Notes under the pieces: generated by a model
Databases searched by the model: none
What the model was told of the DNA's origin: nothing
What the model saw: only the letters and a program-made list of their open reading frames with translations
Translations under genes and position numbers: made by a program
Part shown: positions 63,878 to 64,000 of the stretch, one piece after another
Layout: each line of letters starts with the position of its first letter
How positions within the stretch are numbered: position 1 is the first letter of the stretch
Origin: Mycolicibacterium chlorophenolicum
GTDB taxonomy: Bacteria > Actinomycetota > Actinomycetes > Mycobacteriales > Mycobacteriaceae
Direction: 5' to 3'
DNA: 64,000 nucleotides
NCBI RefSeq assembly: GCF_001044235.1
Contig: NZ_JYNL01000023.1
Span: 1,084 to 65,083 of the forward strand

Positions 63878-64000
63878 TCCGGGGCCAGACGTTGGTTCGC
63901 CGCTCACCATCGCGTCATCTGCTGGTGTCACAGTGACCACGTGTCGGTCGGATCTCAGCCGCGTCCGGCCGCATTCCACCGCTGGTGCGAGCGCGTCGTG

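Overview
The window is high-GC actinobacterial chromosome and looks like a fast-growing Mycolicibacterium. Several blocks match the M. tuberculosis region Rv0312-Rv0353 in content and order: a tRNA-Gly beside dcd, udgA, rmlA, aspC, etfD, iniR, an Rv0312-type gene, an Rv0340-type gene, iniB-iniA-iniC, lpqJ and dnaK-grpE-dnaJ-hspR. Between these anchors lie blocks that M. tuberculosis lacks at these positions. I see no rRNA, CRISPR array, insertion sequence or prophage. All identifications come from recognising sequence and motifs; no database search was run.

Layout. 1-900: tRNA-Gly(CCC) with its terminator, then dcd. 1.1-2.7 kb: a single-pass membrane protein of the DUF7159 type. 2.7-7.7 kb: an aromatic meta-cleavage cluster (hydroxylase, extradiol dioxygenase and hydrolase on minus; TetR regulator and hydratase on plus) around a divergent promoter with two near-identical operators. 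8.5-14.8 kb: a close-packed plus-strand run with udgA, DUF1330, a P450, a mycothiol-type isomerase family protein, an NTF2-like protein, rmlA and a hydrolase-cyclase fusion. 14.9-18.4 kb: an exported beta-propeller-like protein and a YibE/F membrane protein. 18.4-23 kb: aspC and etfD.

23-34.8 kb is the most interesting part, the isoniazid-inducible (ini) cell-envelope stress region. iniR (a STAND/LuxR regulator) and a membrane-anchored Hsp70-like gene lie on minus. An IniB-domain gene, iniB, the dynamin-like GTPases iniA and iniC, and a second membrane-anchored Hsp70-like gene lie on plus. The promoters of the IniB-domain gene and of iniB both carry repeated ATCCCCTA motifs (GGGGAT on the other strand), which are good candidates for the IniR site. 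A 13-bp perfect hairpin separates iniB from iniA.

34.8-46 kb: mmpS-mmpL with a divergent TetR gene, then a seven-gene minus-strand run linking a mycothione-reductase-like enzyme, zwf, a GH15 glycosidase, a DinB-fold protein, an F420-type oxidoreductase and two small membrane proteins with Thr-rich tails; then lpqJ. 46.8-54 kb: a secreted YVTN propeller, a LysR regulator, and an operon combining pxpA/B/C with a biotin carrier and a biotin carboxylase. 54-58.3 kb: the heat-shock operon with two HAIR operators upstream and a long inverted repeat downstream. 58.3-64 kb: a DoxX-like membrane protein, aldose epimerase, flavohemoglobin-type reductase, a GAP-family membrane protein, an ABM-like membrane protein and a glyoxalase-fold protein.
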